13,527 nt of DNA. Origin: Candidatus Bathyarchaeota archaeon. GTDB taxonomy: Archaea; Thermoproteota; Bathyarchaeia; 40CM-2-53-6; FEN-987. The notes below the pieces were generated by a model, which did no database searches, was not told the origin of the DNA, and saw only the letters and a list, made by a program, of their open reading frames with translations. The stretch is from assembly GCA_022865625.1 (NCBI GenBank), contig JALHTB010000151.1, forward strand, positions 1-13,527, read 5' to 3'. Below, piece after piece: positions 1 through 6,817 of this stretch; position 1 is the stretch's first letter; the number at the start of each line of letters is the position of its first letter. Both the position numbers and the translations under genes were made by a program.

Positions 1-130
1 AACCTTACCGCGGAGAGAACAGAGAACTCACACAGCAAAAACATAAACGGCTCGAGAACCTAGCCAATACCACTTGAACGCCACGCAGAAGAGCCAAACC
101 CAGAGAAACATCCACGGGGCTACAGACTTT
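1..130. other. Left edge, no supportable gene
   Basis: I find no gene that can be supported here. On the minus strand, beyond the TnpB fragment's stop codon, the same frame stays open for about 40 codons but the residues do not resemble TnpB. A second minus-strand frame encodes a short hydrophobic, tryptophan-rich stretch of about 33 codons ending in a stop. Either could be residue of decay or chance. The region may contain what remains of the element's right side. Confidence 0.5.
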
Positions 131-505
131 TCATAGGTGGTAGCTGTCGCAGCGGAACAGTATCCTGAGCATGTATCGTCCGTCGCGTTTCCAGTAGCCT
201 GGCGGCTTCACTTGCTTGATCGTGGATGGAAGCTTACCATTCTTCTCCATGCGCTTCAACGCGAGAAACGCACGCCATGCCTCATTGTTCTTTCGAACGA
301 CCTGCTGCGCCGTAGCGGAGCCGATTCGAGGTACGTACCTCTTGTAGGCTTGCGGGTTCCAGTCCAACTTCACGTAGTCGCTGTATTGTTGGCGGTGGAG
401 GTGATTGATTTCATTCCAGAGCTTCGCGCAGTTCACAGCCAACTCTTCGAGAATGTGGTGCTGTTCCCCTGTCGGCGCGAGGCTGAAGAGGTTGCTGCGT
501 TTCAT
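131..505 (-). pseudogene. Truncated TnpB (IS200/IS605 OrfB) N-terminal fragment
   Basis: This 124-codon frame matches the N-terminal region of archaeal IS605-type TnpB. It has the opening MKRSNLFSLAPTGEQ, then a KLWNEINHLHRQQ helix (about residues 28-40), the block YVPRIGSATAQQVVRKNNEAW (about 57-77) and KPPGYWKRDGRY (about 100-111). Full TnpB proteins are usually about 350-450 residues and carry a RuvC-like nuclease core with D/E/D residues and a C4 zinc finger. All of that is absent: the frame stops at residue 124, and the remaining 130 bases give no TnpB-like continuation in the frames I translated. No TnpA (Y1 transposase) is visible. I infer an inactive remnant that cannot cut DNA. A short domesticated N-terminal protein is formally possible but I see no support for it. 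Confidence 0.85.
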
Positions 506-557
506 CTCTTGCTCTGCGTCTGAATGTACTCCTTTAAAACTACTGAGGGCTCGCTTA

Positions 558-578
558 CTCCATGTCTAAAGACAGGAG
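558..578 (-). repeat. Bulged hairpin resembling an IS200/IS605 end
   Basis: Read on the minus strand this is CTCCTGTC, loop TTTA, GACA, a single bulged T, then GGAG. That is an 8-bp stem with one unpaired base. IS200/IS605 elements carry imperfect subterminal hairpins with such bulges, recognised by the Y1 transposase. It lies about 50 bases upstream of the TnpB fragment, where a left-end hairpin would sit. It also lies just past the stop of the membrane-protein gene on the same strand, so it may now help end that transcript. No T-run follows. The assignment is by shape and place only. Confidence 0.5.
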
Positions 579-599
579 CTTGCGCTCGCCTTGCTATTG

Positions 600-2306
600 T
601 CAGCGGGCTTCTTCTCGGAGTGTGACTAGACTCGTATCTATGACTTCCCTAGCCTTCTCGATGCGTCTGTAAAGGTCTTCGATGGCTCTATCGTATGCTT
701 CTTTGGAGATCTTCCCCGAACGATACTGTGTCTTGAAATGCTCTTCACCCAAGCGGTTTGCGTCGATCTCACCTTCAGCCCTCTCCATTCTCAGGAATAT
801 CTCATTGTATCTTGGGTGGAATGCCTTGAGGGCCTGTCTGAGCGGTTGAAGGGCCCTATCCAGTTCACTCATGCGCAGTTCTATGGTCCTGCGTCTGCGT
901 CTGTACTCATGTTTGTTGAGGGCACCTCGAGCGAGATCTTGAGCCATTCTGTCGAGCTCAAGTCTCAGGGCGTTCCTTCCATCATAAAGTTCCACAAACT
1001 CCTTCAGCTTTTCTGATGGAACAGCAATCCTCGATGGGGCGGGTCTTCGCGTTCTGACAACCACAACCGCGACTACTACCACAAGTTCGACTAGTGCGGC
1101 CCAAACTAGCAGGATCGATCCTGACCAGAAAGGTGCGTAGCTGTATTCGATGCTTAGCCCCAGATCGGTGTACGGGGTAACGTCTGTGACCTCGTATCGG
1201 AGGGTGCGATCGAACAATGAACTCGATGTCGCAAGAGGAGTCGGCGAGATACTCTTGACGTTGAACCCATTTGGCATGATAACGGTGGTCTCAAGCCTGC
1301 CAACTACCCAATACTTCACGTCTGACAGGAGAGCAGGCTTGTAGGTGTTGGTGCCCCACAGTTGCGGTTGTTTCACGTATGTTCGTGGATCCACTTGATA
1401 CTTGAGCGTGAATGTGAATGTCGTATTCGTCCTTACGCCGCCTGAGTATCTGGGGCCGACTGAAACGGCGGGGCCTTGACGTGGGAGGTCCCATAGAGGA
1501 CCGACGAGATCATAGGCCATTACGTCGCTGGAGTTTTCGGGGAGTGTGAGCTGAATCGTCGAGACGGAACTGGCCAAGTTCTCGAAGGTGTATGTCTCCG
1601 AGACTTGTATCGATCCGTCTTCACCGTATCTGATTTCTCGAAGAACGTTCGGAACCCGTACAAGGAACTGGTTAGGAGAGGTCATGTTCAATACGATTGG
1701 CGTTGCTGTGTAGGCATCTATCGGAGCGAAGTAGCTAATCAGACGAACCGGCCCTTCCTCCGAGCTTTCAACGCGGCCAGGAACTATGGGGTCCGTGAAT
1801 TTTGATTCAGCAACAGCTATGATCGTCATGTTCTCTGCGGATCCTCTCACTCTGAGGATAGGAGTGACCACGAATCTGTATTGGTAGCCGCCTTGGTGGG
1901 GGACGAGCACATTCGTGAAAAGAGATGTAACGGTGAATCCATAGCTCTCGTTGTAGGCCAACGCTCGGGCAAAACTGACCTTGAACCAGTATATTTCACT
2001 CGATGGGTCTAGATCGCGGTCGACAGTGAGAACCGTATTCTGGTTGTCCTTGGCGGCTAGATACTTCAGTCCTGCCGTGATGTTTCGGGGAAGACCGATT
2101 GGGATGTCACCCAAGAGGGCTGTGGAATTGTTCTGCACGGTCAGCGCGTCGTCGACTGTGACCAAGCCCCAAGGACCGATCTGCACGGTTCTCTCGATCT
2201 TGACACTGTACTCAGATTCGGACTGTGCAACTACAGCCGGGGGCAAGGCAGAAAGAAGGAATATGATAACGAGAACAGCGGCACACAAAATCGCCTTCTC
2301 TCTCAT
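600..2306 (-). CDS. Membrane protein with ribophorin I-like ectodomain and helical cytoplasmic tail
   Basis: From the chosen start the product has 568 residues. Residues 1-27 form a signal peptide (MREK, hydrophobic core, PPAVVA-Q). Residues 30-390 are beta-rich and extracellular, with about eight N-glycosylation sequons (near 59/60, 75, 119, 159, 207, 258 and 294). Residues 394-418 are a membrane helix followed by RTRR. Residues 430-568 are charged and helical, with two SHOCT-like stretches (GALNKHEYRR at 461-470 and GKISKEAYDR at 531-540). The ectodomain appears to hold two related halves, KIERTVQIGPWGLVTVDDAL and VLREIRYGEDGSIQVSETYT. Their layout recalls ribophorin I/OST1 of oligosaccharyltransferase, including the closing Y-sheet-then-helix arrangement. 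That likeness is from memory and unproven. The ATG at 2306 is preferred because an in-frame ATG 41 codons earlier (2429) precedes a charged, unlikely leader and lies at or upstream of the predicted transcription start. The function is unknown; a surface or glycosylation role is inferred. Confidence 0.75.
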   Translation of the reverse strand: MREKAILCAAVLVIIFLLSALPPAVVAQSESEYSVKIERTVQIGPWGLVTVDDALTVQNNSTALLGDIPIGLPRNITAGLKYLAAKDNQNTVLTVDRDLDPSSEIYWFKVSFARALAYNESYGFTVTSLFTNVLVPHQGGYQYRFVVTPILRVRGSAENMTIIAVAESKFTDPIVPGRVESSEEGPVRLISYFAPIDAYTATPIVLNMTSPNQFLVRVPNVLREIRYGEDGSIQVSETYTFENLASSVSTIQLTLPENSSDVMAYDLVGPLWDLPRQGPAVSVGPRYSGGVRTNTTFTFTLKYQVDPRTYVKQPQLWGTNTYKPALLSDVKYWVVGRLETTVIMPNGFNVKSISPTPLATSSSLFDRTLRYEVTDVTPYTDLGLSIEYSYAPFWSGSILLVWAALVELVVVVAVVVVRTRRPAPSRIAVPSEKLKEFVELYDGRNALRLELDRMAQDLARGALNKHEYRRRRRTIELRMSELDRALQPLRQALKAFHPRYNEIFLRMERAEGEIDANRLGEEHFKTQYRSGKISKEAYDRAIEDLYRRIEKAREVIDTSLVTLREEAR

Positions 2307-2442
2307 ATAGTGAGCCCATCCGCTTGTTTTGTCTTCGTGTTTTCTATCGTGCGCGACCTTAGTGCGATGAGCCCTGTCTGGGGCTCTGGTCTGGTCGCCC
2401 GTGTGTCGCTGTCCACGACTTTTCGGCAACTCAACTGATGAT

Positions 2443-2453
2443 CTCTATTTAAG
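2443..2453 (-). promoter_or_regulatory. TATA box of the ribophorin-like gene
   Basis: On the minus strand this reads CTTAAATAGAG, a good archaeal TATA sequence. A start of transcription about 25 bases downstream (near 2423) would leave a leader of roughly 115 bases before the ATG at 2306. It would exclude translation from the ATG at 2429. It lies about 50 bases beyond the stop of the upstream acyltransferase gene, so this gene probably has its own promoter as well as possible read-through. Confidence 0.5.
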
Positions 2454-2500
2454 AATGCCGAACTCGTTTCGATCGGATCTGGGGTGCCTTCGTGGCTCAT

Positions 2501-3286
2501 TCATGGCTGCAAGAGAGAAGTCCGCCAGTCAGCCGGGACTTTCTTCAGTCTCTTTGCAGGTATTCCAGCAAATACAGATCGAGGAGGGATACTGTGCATT
2601 ACGAGCGAGTGAGCTCCAACAACTGATCCTTCACCGATCTCAATTGCGGGCATCAGCAATGAGTTGGCACCTATGCTTGCACCTTTGCGGACTGTCGGGC
2701 CGACTAGTTTCGTCTTCTTCTGCATGACGTACTTGTCGTTTGTCAGGACAACGTGGGGGCCAAGGAAGACTGAGTCCTCAATCTTGGAATTGGTGGGCAG
2801 GTATCCTCCTGTCTGGATTGAGACCCGCTCTCCTATCTCGCATGATCCATCTATGACCACACTGGTTCCTATCAACGTGTGATTTCCGATGCGAACCTTC
2901 TCGCGAACCATCACGTTGTGTCCGAACGAGACCGAGTCGCCGATCGAAACGTCAGAGTATATGCAAGTGCCGGATCTGACAACACAGTCTCGTCCGATAG
3001 TGAGCTGGCCCCTACTTGGGGCATCTTGTATGTTTCGCCCTTTGGCGACGGAGTCTGTCAGCTCCGCTCTTGGCGGAAACCCCAAGACCACATTTGGACC
3101 AATGAAGGAACCTGGACCGATACTCACGGGTCCGTACACCACAGTCTTGGGCTCTATCCGCGTCCTCGCGCCAACCTGAACGAGGCCGAGCAAACTTGCG
3201 CCCTGACCAACGATGCAGCCTTCGCCAAGGGATACGTCCTTGTCAACCCAGGCTCCGTCCTGCACCCGTGCGATTGTACCTGCCAA
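2501..3286 (-). CDS. Left-handed beta-helix (hexapeptide-repeat) N-acyltransferase, WbpD/WlbB-like
   Basis: The 261-residue product is built almost wholly of hexapeptide repeats of the [LIV]-G-x-x type (e.g. SLGEGCIVGQGASLLG at 19-34, SIGPGSFIGPNVVLG at 55-69, SIGDSVSFGHNVMV at 114-127, RIGNHTLIGTSVVI at 132-145). These fold into a left-handed beta helix that uses acetyl- or acyl-CoA. The FLGPHVVLTND stretch (174-184) and the C-terminal PPRSVFAGIPAKRLKK (234-249) are typical of enzymes acetylating amino sugars on nucleotides, such as WbpD/WlbB. His123 is a candidate catalytic base. The substrate cannot be told from sequence. Translation most likely starts at the TTG at 3286, since an in-frame stop lies at 3311-3313 and no ATG lies between; a GTG seven codons in (3265) is an alternative. 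It lies upstream of the ribophorin-like gene on the same strand, which fits surface glycan work. Confidence 0.85.
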   Translation of the reverse strand: MAGTIARVQDGAWVDKDVSLGEGCIVGQGASLLGLVQVGARTRIEPKTVVYGPVSIGPGSFIGPNVVLGFPPRAELTDSVAKGRNIQDAPSRGQLTIGRDCVVRSGTCIYSDVSIGDSVSFGHNVMVREKVRIGNHTLIGTSVVIDGSCEIGERVSIQTGGYLPTNSKIEDSVFLGPHVVLTNDKYVMQKKTKLVGPTVRKGASIGANSLLMPAIEIGEGSVVGAHSLVMHSIPPRSVFAGIPAKRLKKVPADWRTSLLQP

Positions 3287-3319
3287 GTGTGACCCTGAGC
3301 GGATGGGGTTCTAGCGCAA

Positions 3320-3327
3320 GATATTAG
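3320..3327. promoter_or_regulatory. Shared AT-rich core of a divergent promoter
   Basis: The 82-base gap between the acyltransferase and gcvPA contains one AT-rich core, GATATTAG (CTAATATC on the other strand). It lies about 45 bases from the gcvPA ATG and about 35 bases from the acyltransferase TTG. A TATA box here would put both transcription starts 10-20 bases ahead of each gene. If both promoters use the same core, transcription in the two directions would compete. No clear BRE element is visible on either side. Confidence 0.4.
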
Positions 3328-3368
3328 TTTGGTTCCAAGGTAACTTGTACAGGTTCGATTGATGACCG

Positions 3369-4760
3369 ATGAGTGAAGCACATCCGTACATCCCCAATAG
3401 TGCCCCGAAAATCAGGGAAGGCATGCTGCGTGAGATAGGAGCCCGCGATGTGCAGGCGCTCTTCGCTGATATCCCGGAATCCATCAGGAAAGACTCGACA
3501 TTACGGCTGCCTGGCTCGAGATCCGAGATGGAAACGAGCGTGCAGGTGTCAGGCTTGCTGTCCACGAACGTGTCAACAAGAGACGTCGTCTCCTTTTTGG
3601 GGGGAGGGGTCTGGCCTCACTATGTTCCCGCAGCAGTGGACGAGATTGTCTCACGGTCTGAATTCATCACGTCCTACACTCCATACCAACCTGAGATCTC
3701 GCAAGGCATGCTCCAAGCCCTCTTCGAATACCAGAGCATGGTTGCAGAGCTCATGGGAATGGAGTTCGCAAACAGTTCACTGTATGATTGGGCAACGGCG
3801 CTCGGGGAAGCCGCCAGAATGGCTTCTCGCGTGACCGGCCGGGACGAGTTCTTGGTTCCACACTATGTCCAACCGGACAGGCTCCGGACTCTGAAGACGT
3901 TTTGCGAGCCTGCAGGAATCGAGATAGTGGAGATTGGGCAAGATAGACGAACCGGGTCAGTTCTGCAGGATGATCTGCAGAGGAAAGTCAGCTCGAAGGT
4001 TGCGGGCGTCTACATCGAGAATCCGTCTTACCTTGGCTTCCTCGAACCCAATGCAAAACGGATCGGCGAGATAGCGCACGAGAAGGGAGCGCTGTTCATC
4101 ATTGGCGCAGACCCTGTGTCCCTCGGCTTGTTCGCATCGCCTGGCGAGCTGAATGCTGACATCGCGGTGGGAGAGGGGCAACCTCTTGGGAACCACATGA
4201 ACTACGGCGGGCCTCTGCTTGGGCTCTTCGCCTGCAGAGGCGACCGGCTACTTCGACAGATGCCAGGCCGCCTGATAGGCATGACAACAACCAAGGATGG
4301 CAAGTCGAAAGCCTTCACGATGGTACTCCAGACGAGGGAGCAACATATCAGGCGAGAGAAGGCATCCTCAAACATATGCACCAATGAGGCACTCTGCGCA
4401 GTTGCCGCTGCAGCATATCTGGCACTGATGGGACCGCGGGGACTCGAGAGACTCTGTAAGAACATCCTTGCCAATTCGAGCTACGCGATGCGACAATTGA
4501 AGAAGCTGGATGGCCTGAATGTGCCCCAGTTTGAAGCCCAACACTTCAAGGAATTCACCATTGGCTTCGACAAGACTGGGCTCGCTGCCTCGCATGTGAA
4601 CGCAAAGCTACTGCAGAGAGGCATCCAGGGAGGAATCTGCCTGCATGATCAGTTCCCTGAGCTCGGCCAATCGGCGCTCTATTGTGTGACGGAACTGCAC
4701 ACGCGTGAAAGCATCGACCGCCTCGTAGAGGCGATGAAAGTCATCTTGGAGGGACGATGA
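3369..4760 (+). CDS. gcvPA: Glycine decarboxylase (P-protein) subunit 1
   Basis: This is the N-terminal half of the split, PLP-dependent glycine decarboxylase of the glycine cleavage system. It pairs with GcvPB to decarboxylate glycine and load the aminomethyl group onto the lipoyl arm of H-protein. Its 463 residues match the usual length of about 440-460. The opening HPYIPNSAPKIREGMLREIG (5-24) and the block FLGGGVWPHYVPAAVDEIV (77-95), followed by SYTPYQPEISQGMLQ (102-116), are signatures of the subunit. No PLP lysine is expected here, as it lies in subunit 2. The ATG at 3369 gives the expected N-terminus; an ATG at 3362 is closed at once by a stop. It overlaps gcvPB and forms an operon with it. 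The T-, H- and L-protein genes are not in this window. Confidence 0.97.
   Translation: MSEAHPYIPNSAPKIREGMLREIGARDVQALFADIPESIRKDSTLRLPGSRSEMETSVQVSGLLSTNVSTRDVVSFLGGGVWPHYVPAAVDEIVSRSEFITSYTPYQPEISQGMLQALFEYQSMVAELMGMEFANSSLYDWATALGEAARMASRVTGRDEFLVPHYVQPDRLRTLKTFCEPAGIEIVEIGQDRRTGSVLQDDLQRKVSSKVAGVYIENPSYLGFLEPNAKRIGEIAHEKGALFIIGADPVSLGLFASPGELNADIAVGEGQPLGNHMNYGGPLLGLFACRGDRLLRQMPGRLIGMTTTKDGKSKAFTMVLQTREQHIRREKASSNICTNEALCAVAAAAYLALMGPRGLERLCKNILANSSYAMRQLKKLDGLNVPQFEAQHFKEFTIGFDKTGLAASHVNAKLLQRGIQGGICLHDQFPELGQSALYCVTELHTRESIDRLVEAMKVILEGR
4748..4753 (+). promoter_or_regulatory. Ribosome binding site of gcvPB
   Basis: GGAGGG lies inside the last codons of gcvPA. It is 3 bases from the first ATG of an ATGATG pair (4757) and 6 bases from the second (4760). 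The spacing favours the second ATG. Confidence 0.6.
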
Positions 4761-6253
4761 TGCCATACAGACAGGCGCAGTGGGAAGAACCGCTCATCAT
4801 CGAAAGATCCTCGGAGGGACAAGTCGGCTTCTCGCTTCCGAACACCGAGGCTCCTCCGATGAATATCCCCTCCGAACTACTTCGGCAAATACCTCCAAGA
4901 CTACCGGAACTCTCAGAGACAGAGGTTGTCCGACACTACATTCGATTGTCACAGGAGAACTATGGAGTTGATCTGGGGATCTACCCGCTTGGAAGCTGCA
5001 CAATGAAATACAACCCAAAGATGTTGGATCGGATCGTCGCAACGACGAAGCTGCAAGACCTACATCCTCTGCAAGACAACGAGTCGGTGCAGGGTATCCT
5101 GCGAATCTTCTATGAGCTCTCACAATGGCTTGCCGAAATAGTCGGACTGAGCAAAGTCTCGCTGCAACCGGCAGCAGGTGCGCACGGAGAATTCACCGGC
5201 GCCATGATCATGAGAGCTTACCACAGGAAAAACGGGGATTTGGGAAAGAGAGACGAGTTGATCGTACCTGATTCTGCTCATGGGACGAATCCGGCAAGTG
5301 CAGCGATGGCGGGCTTCAAGGTTGTCGAGATACCTTCAGGAGAAGATGGATGCGTCGATGTCAAGGCTCTTCGTTCCTCTCTTTCGCCGAGAACAGCCGG
5401 CCTGATGCTCACGAACCCCAATACGCTCGGGATATTCGAAGCAGACATACTGGAGATTGCGCGGCTCGTTCACGAAGCCGGCGGTCTCCTCTACTACGAC
5501 GGGGCTAACCTGAACGCCATCCTCGGGAAGGCGAAGCCCGGGCGAATGGGATTCGACATAGTCCACATCAATATTCACAAGACGTTCGCGACTCCACACG
5601 GAGGCGGAGGGCCGGGCTCCGGCCCCGTCGGCGTCACCAAAGAGCTCGGGAGATTCCTTCCTGTTCCGACCGTCGAATGTGCAGGTGACAAGTACTACTT
5701 GGACTTTGACCGCCCTGACAGCATCGGCAAGGTCAGAAGTTTCTGGGGCAACTCATCTGTGTTAGTCCGCGCTTACGCCTACATACTGATGATGGGGCAA
5801 GACGGACTTGAGAAAGTGGCAGACATCTCTGTATTGAACGCGAACTACCTCGCCAAGAAACTCAGCCAGGTACGCGGCCTCGAGCTGCCGTACACGGACA
5901 AGTTGAGGAAGCATGAATTCGTCCTCAGCGCCGCCAAGATGGCACGTGAGACAGGGGTCACAGCCGCGCATCTCTCAAAGAGACTACTTGATTTTGGAAT
6001 ACATCCCCCGACAGTGTACTTCCCTCTGATTGTTGATGAAGCTCTGATGATCGAACCAACTGAGACGGTGAGCAAGCAGGACCTAGACGAGGCCGTAGAG
6101 GCCTTCTCAAGGGCTAGCATAGAAGCGTACTCAACCCCTGATGTTGTGAGGGATGCTCCGAAGAACACTGCCGTCAGCAGAATCGATGAGGCACGAGCCT
6201 CTCATCCCAAGACTATGAAGCTGACATGGAGATCCAATGCGCAACCATCCTGA
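4760..6253 (+). CDS. gcvPB: Glycine decarboxylase (P-protein) subunit 2
   Basis: This is the PLP-binding half of the split glycine decarboxylase. The protein has 497 residues from the second ATG, or 498 from the ATG three bases earlier. Visible signatures are LGSCTMKYNPK (77-87), the cofactor-binding QPAAGAHGE (136-144), PDSAHGTNPASAAMAGF (170-186), and HINIHKTFATPHGGGGPGSG (269-288). Lys274 within the last block is the expected Schiff-base lysine. Length and motifs are complete, so the enzyme should be active with GcvPA. The start overlaps the gcvPA stop (TGATG), which points to coupled translation and a fixed subunit ratio. The C-terminal tail (about the last 30 residues) is basic and polar. 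A MoaD-like gene follows 57 bases later and may be co-transcribed. Confidence 0.97.
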   Translation: MPYRQAQWEEPLIIERSSEGQVGFSLPNTEAPPMNIPSELLRQIPPRLPELSETEVVRHYIRLSQENYGVDLGIYPLGSCTMKYNPKMLDRIVATTKLQDLHPLQDNESVQGILRIFYELSQWLAEIVGLSKVSLQPAAGAHGEFTGAMIMRAYHRKNGDLGKRDELIVPDSAHGTNPASAAMAGFKVVEIPSGEDGCVDVKALRSSLSPRTAGLMLTNPNTLGIFEADILEIARLVHEAGGLLYYDGANLNAILGKAKPGRMGFDIVHINIHKTFATPHGGGGPGSGPVGVTKELGRFLPVPTVECAGDKYYLDFDRPDSIGKVRSFWGNSSVLVRAYAYILMMGQDGLEKVADISVLNANYLAKKLSQVRGLELPYTDKLRKHEFVLSAAKMARETGVTAAHLSKRLLDFGIHPPTVYFPLIVDEALMIEPTETVSKQDLDEAVEAFSRASIEAYSTPDVVRDAPKNTAVSRIDEARASHPKTMKLTWRSNAQPS

Positions 6254-6310
6254 AGAACACAACATTTTTCCGAAGGTTTGGGCGGTAGAGCACGCCCTGC
6301 CGGATCTTCC

Positions 6311-6598
6311 ATGAAAGTCAAAGTGAAGTTCTTTGCCCTTGTGAGAGAACTCACAGGAAAGAGAGAGGAGATTGTTGACCTCGACGATCATGCGACTGTG
6401 CGTGTGCTCCTCGGCAAGCTCGTGAAGGAATACGGCAAGAGATTTGACGAGTACCTTTTTGACCCCGTATCCAAACAGCCAAGAGGACATCTGCAATTCC
6501 TGATCGACGGTAGAAACATCGTACTGATGCAGGGGCTCGATACAACCCTGCAAGAGGGATGTAGTTTCGCAATTCTCCCGCCAGTCGGCGGCGGCTAA
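6311..6598 (+). CDS. MoaD/ThiS-family ubiquitin-fold sulfur carrier (possible SAMP)
   Basis: The product has 95 residues from the ATG at 6311 and a beta-grasp pattern: MKVKVKFFALVRELTG (1-16), the acidic IVDLDDHATVRVLLGKL (21-37), FLIDGRNI (63-70) and the C-terminal FAILPPVGGG. MoaD-type carriers are adenylated at a terminal Gly-Gly by a MoeB/UbaA-like E1 and become thiocarboxylates. These donate sulfur for molybdopterin or tRNA thiolation, or act as archaeal small modifiers (SAMPs). The chain here ends in three glycines, so it would be usable without trimming. An earlier in-frame ATG (6278) would add 11 residues not typical of the family. No E1, MoaE or other cofactor gene is nearby, so which pathway it serves cannot be told. 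It lies 57 bases after gcvPB, probably in the same transcript. Confidence 0.88.
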   Translation: MKVKVKFFALVRELTGKREEIVDLDDHATVRVLLGKLVKEYGKRFDEYLFDPVSKQPRGHLQFLIDGRNIVLMQGLDTTLQEGCSFAILPPVGGG

Positions 6599-6677
6599 CA
6601 ACTATTGTCACGATGGACTGTAGATGCAAGCCGCTTGAGGTACCGGATTGCGAGAGAGATGCTGATCTAGCGAACTG

Positions 6678-6697
6678 CCGGAGCTATTGAGCTCCGG
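6678..6697. promoter_or_regulatory. Perfect 8-bp dyad, operator or terminator stem
   Basis: CCGGAGCT and AGCTCCGG form a perfect inverted repeat around a 4-base ATTG loop. It sits 80 bases after the MoaD-like stop and about 48 bases upstream of the TATA box of the FtsZ-like gene. No T-run follows, so a factor-independent terminator is only weakly supported. A regulator site upstream of the promoter or an RNA hairpin at the transcript's end fits about equally well. Confidence 0.4.
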
Positions 6698-6744
6698 ATG
6701 CTCGGATGCGTAATTCAGGCGTATTTCAATGGTAATACGCAACA

Positions 6745-6752
6745 CTATATAG
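6745..6752 (+). promoter_or_regulatory. TATA box of the FtsZ-like gene
   Basis: CTATATAG stands out in an otherwise GC-rich gap. Transcription would begin near 6774, leaving a leader of about 45 bases. A GGAG (6804-6807) lies 10 bases before the ATG and may serve as the ribosome binding site. Confidence 0.6.
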
Positions 6753-6817
6753 CTGCCCCCATCACTTCCACGAACTCTGGGTCGCACTGACACCGAGTAC
6801 CTTGGAGCTCAGTTCGC

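Noticed and set aside
28..129. Short hydrophobic, Trp-rich minus-strand reading beyond the TnpB stop
   Set aside because: About 33 codons, no start context, no family resemblance; could be chance or debris.
2879..3292. Plus-strand open frame (about 137 codons) opposite the acyltransferase
   Set aside because: The minus strand shows regular hexapeptide repeats; the plus-strand reading is without pattern.
3352..3360. GGTTCGATT, like a tRNA T-loop
   Set aside because: No paired acceptor, anticodon or D stems can be built around it, and it lies in the gcvPA leader.
6131..6601. Minus-strand open frame (about 156 codons) across the end of gcvPB and the MoaD-like gene
   Set aside because: It crosses two well-supported plus-strand genes and shows no domain pattern.
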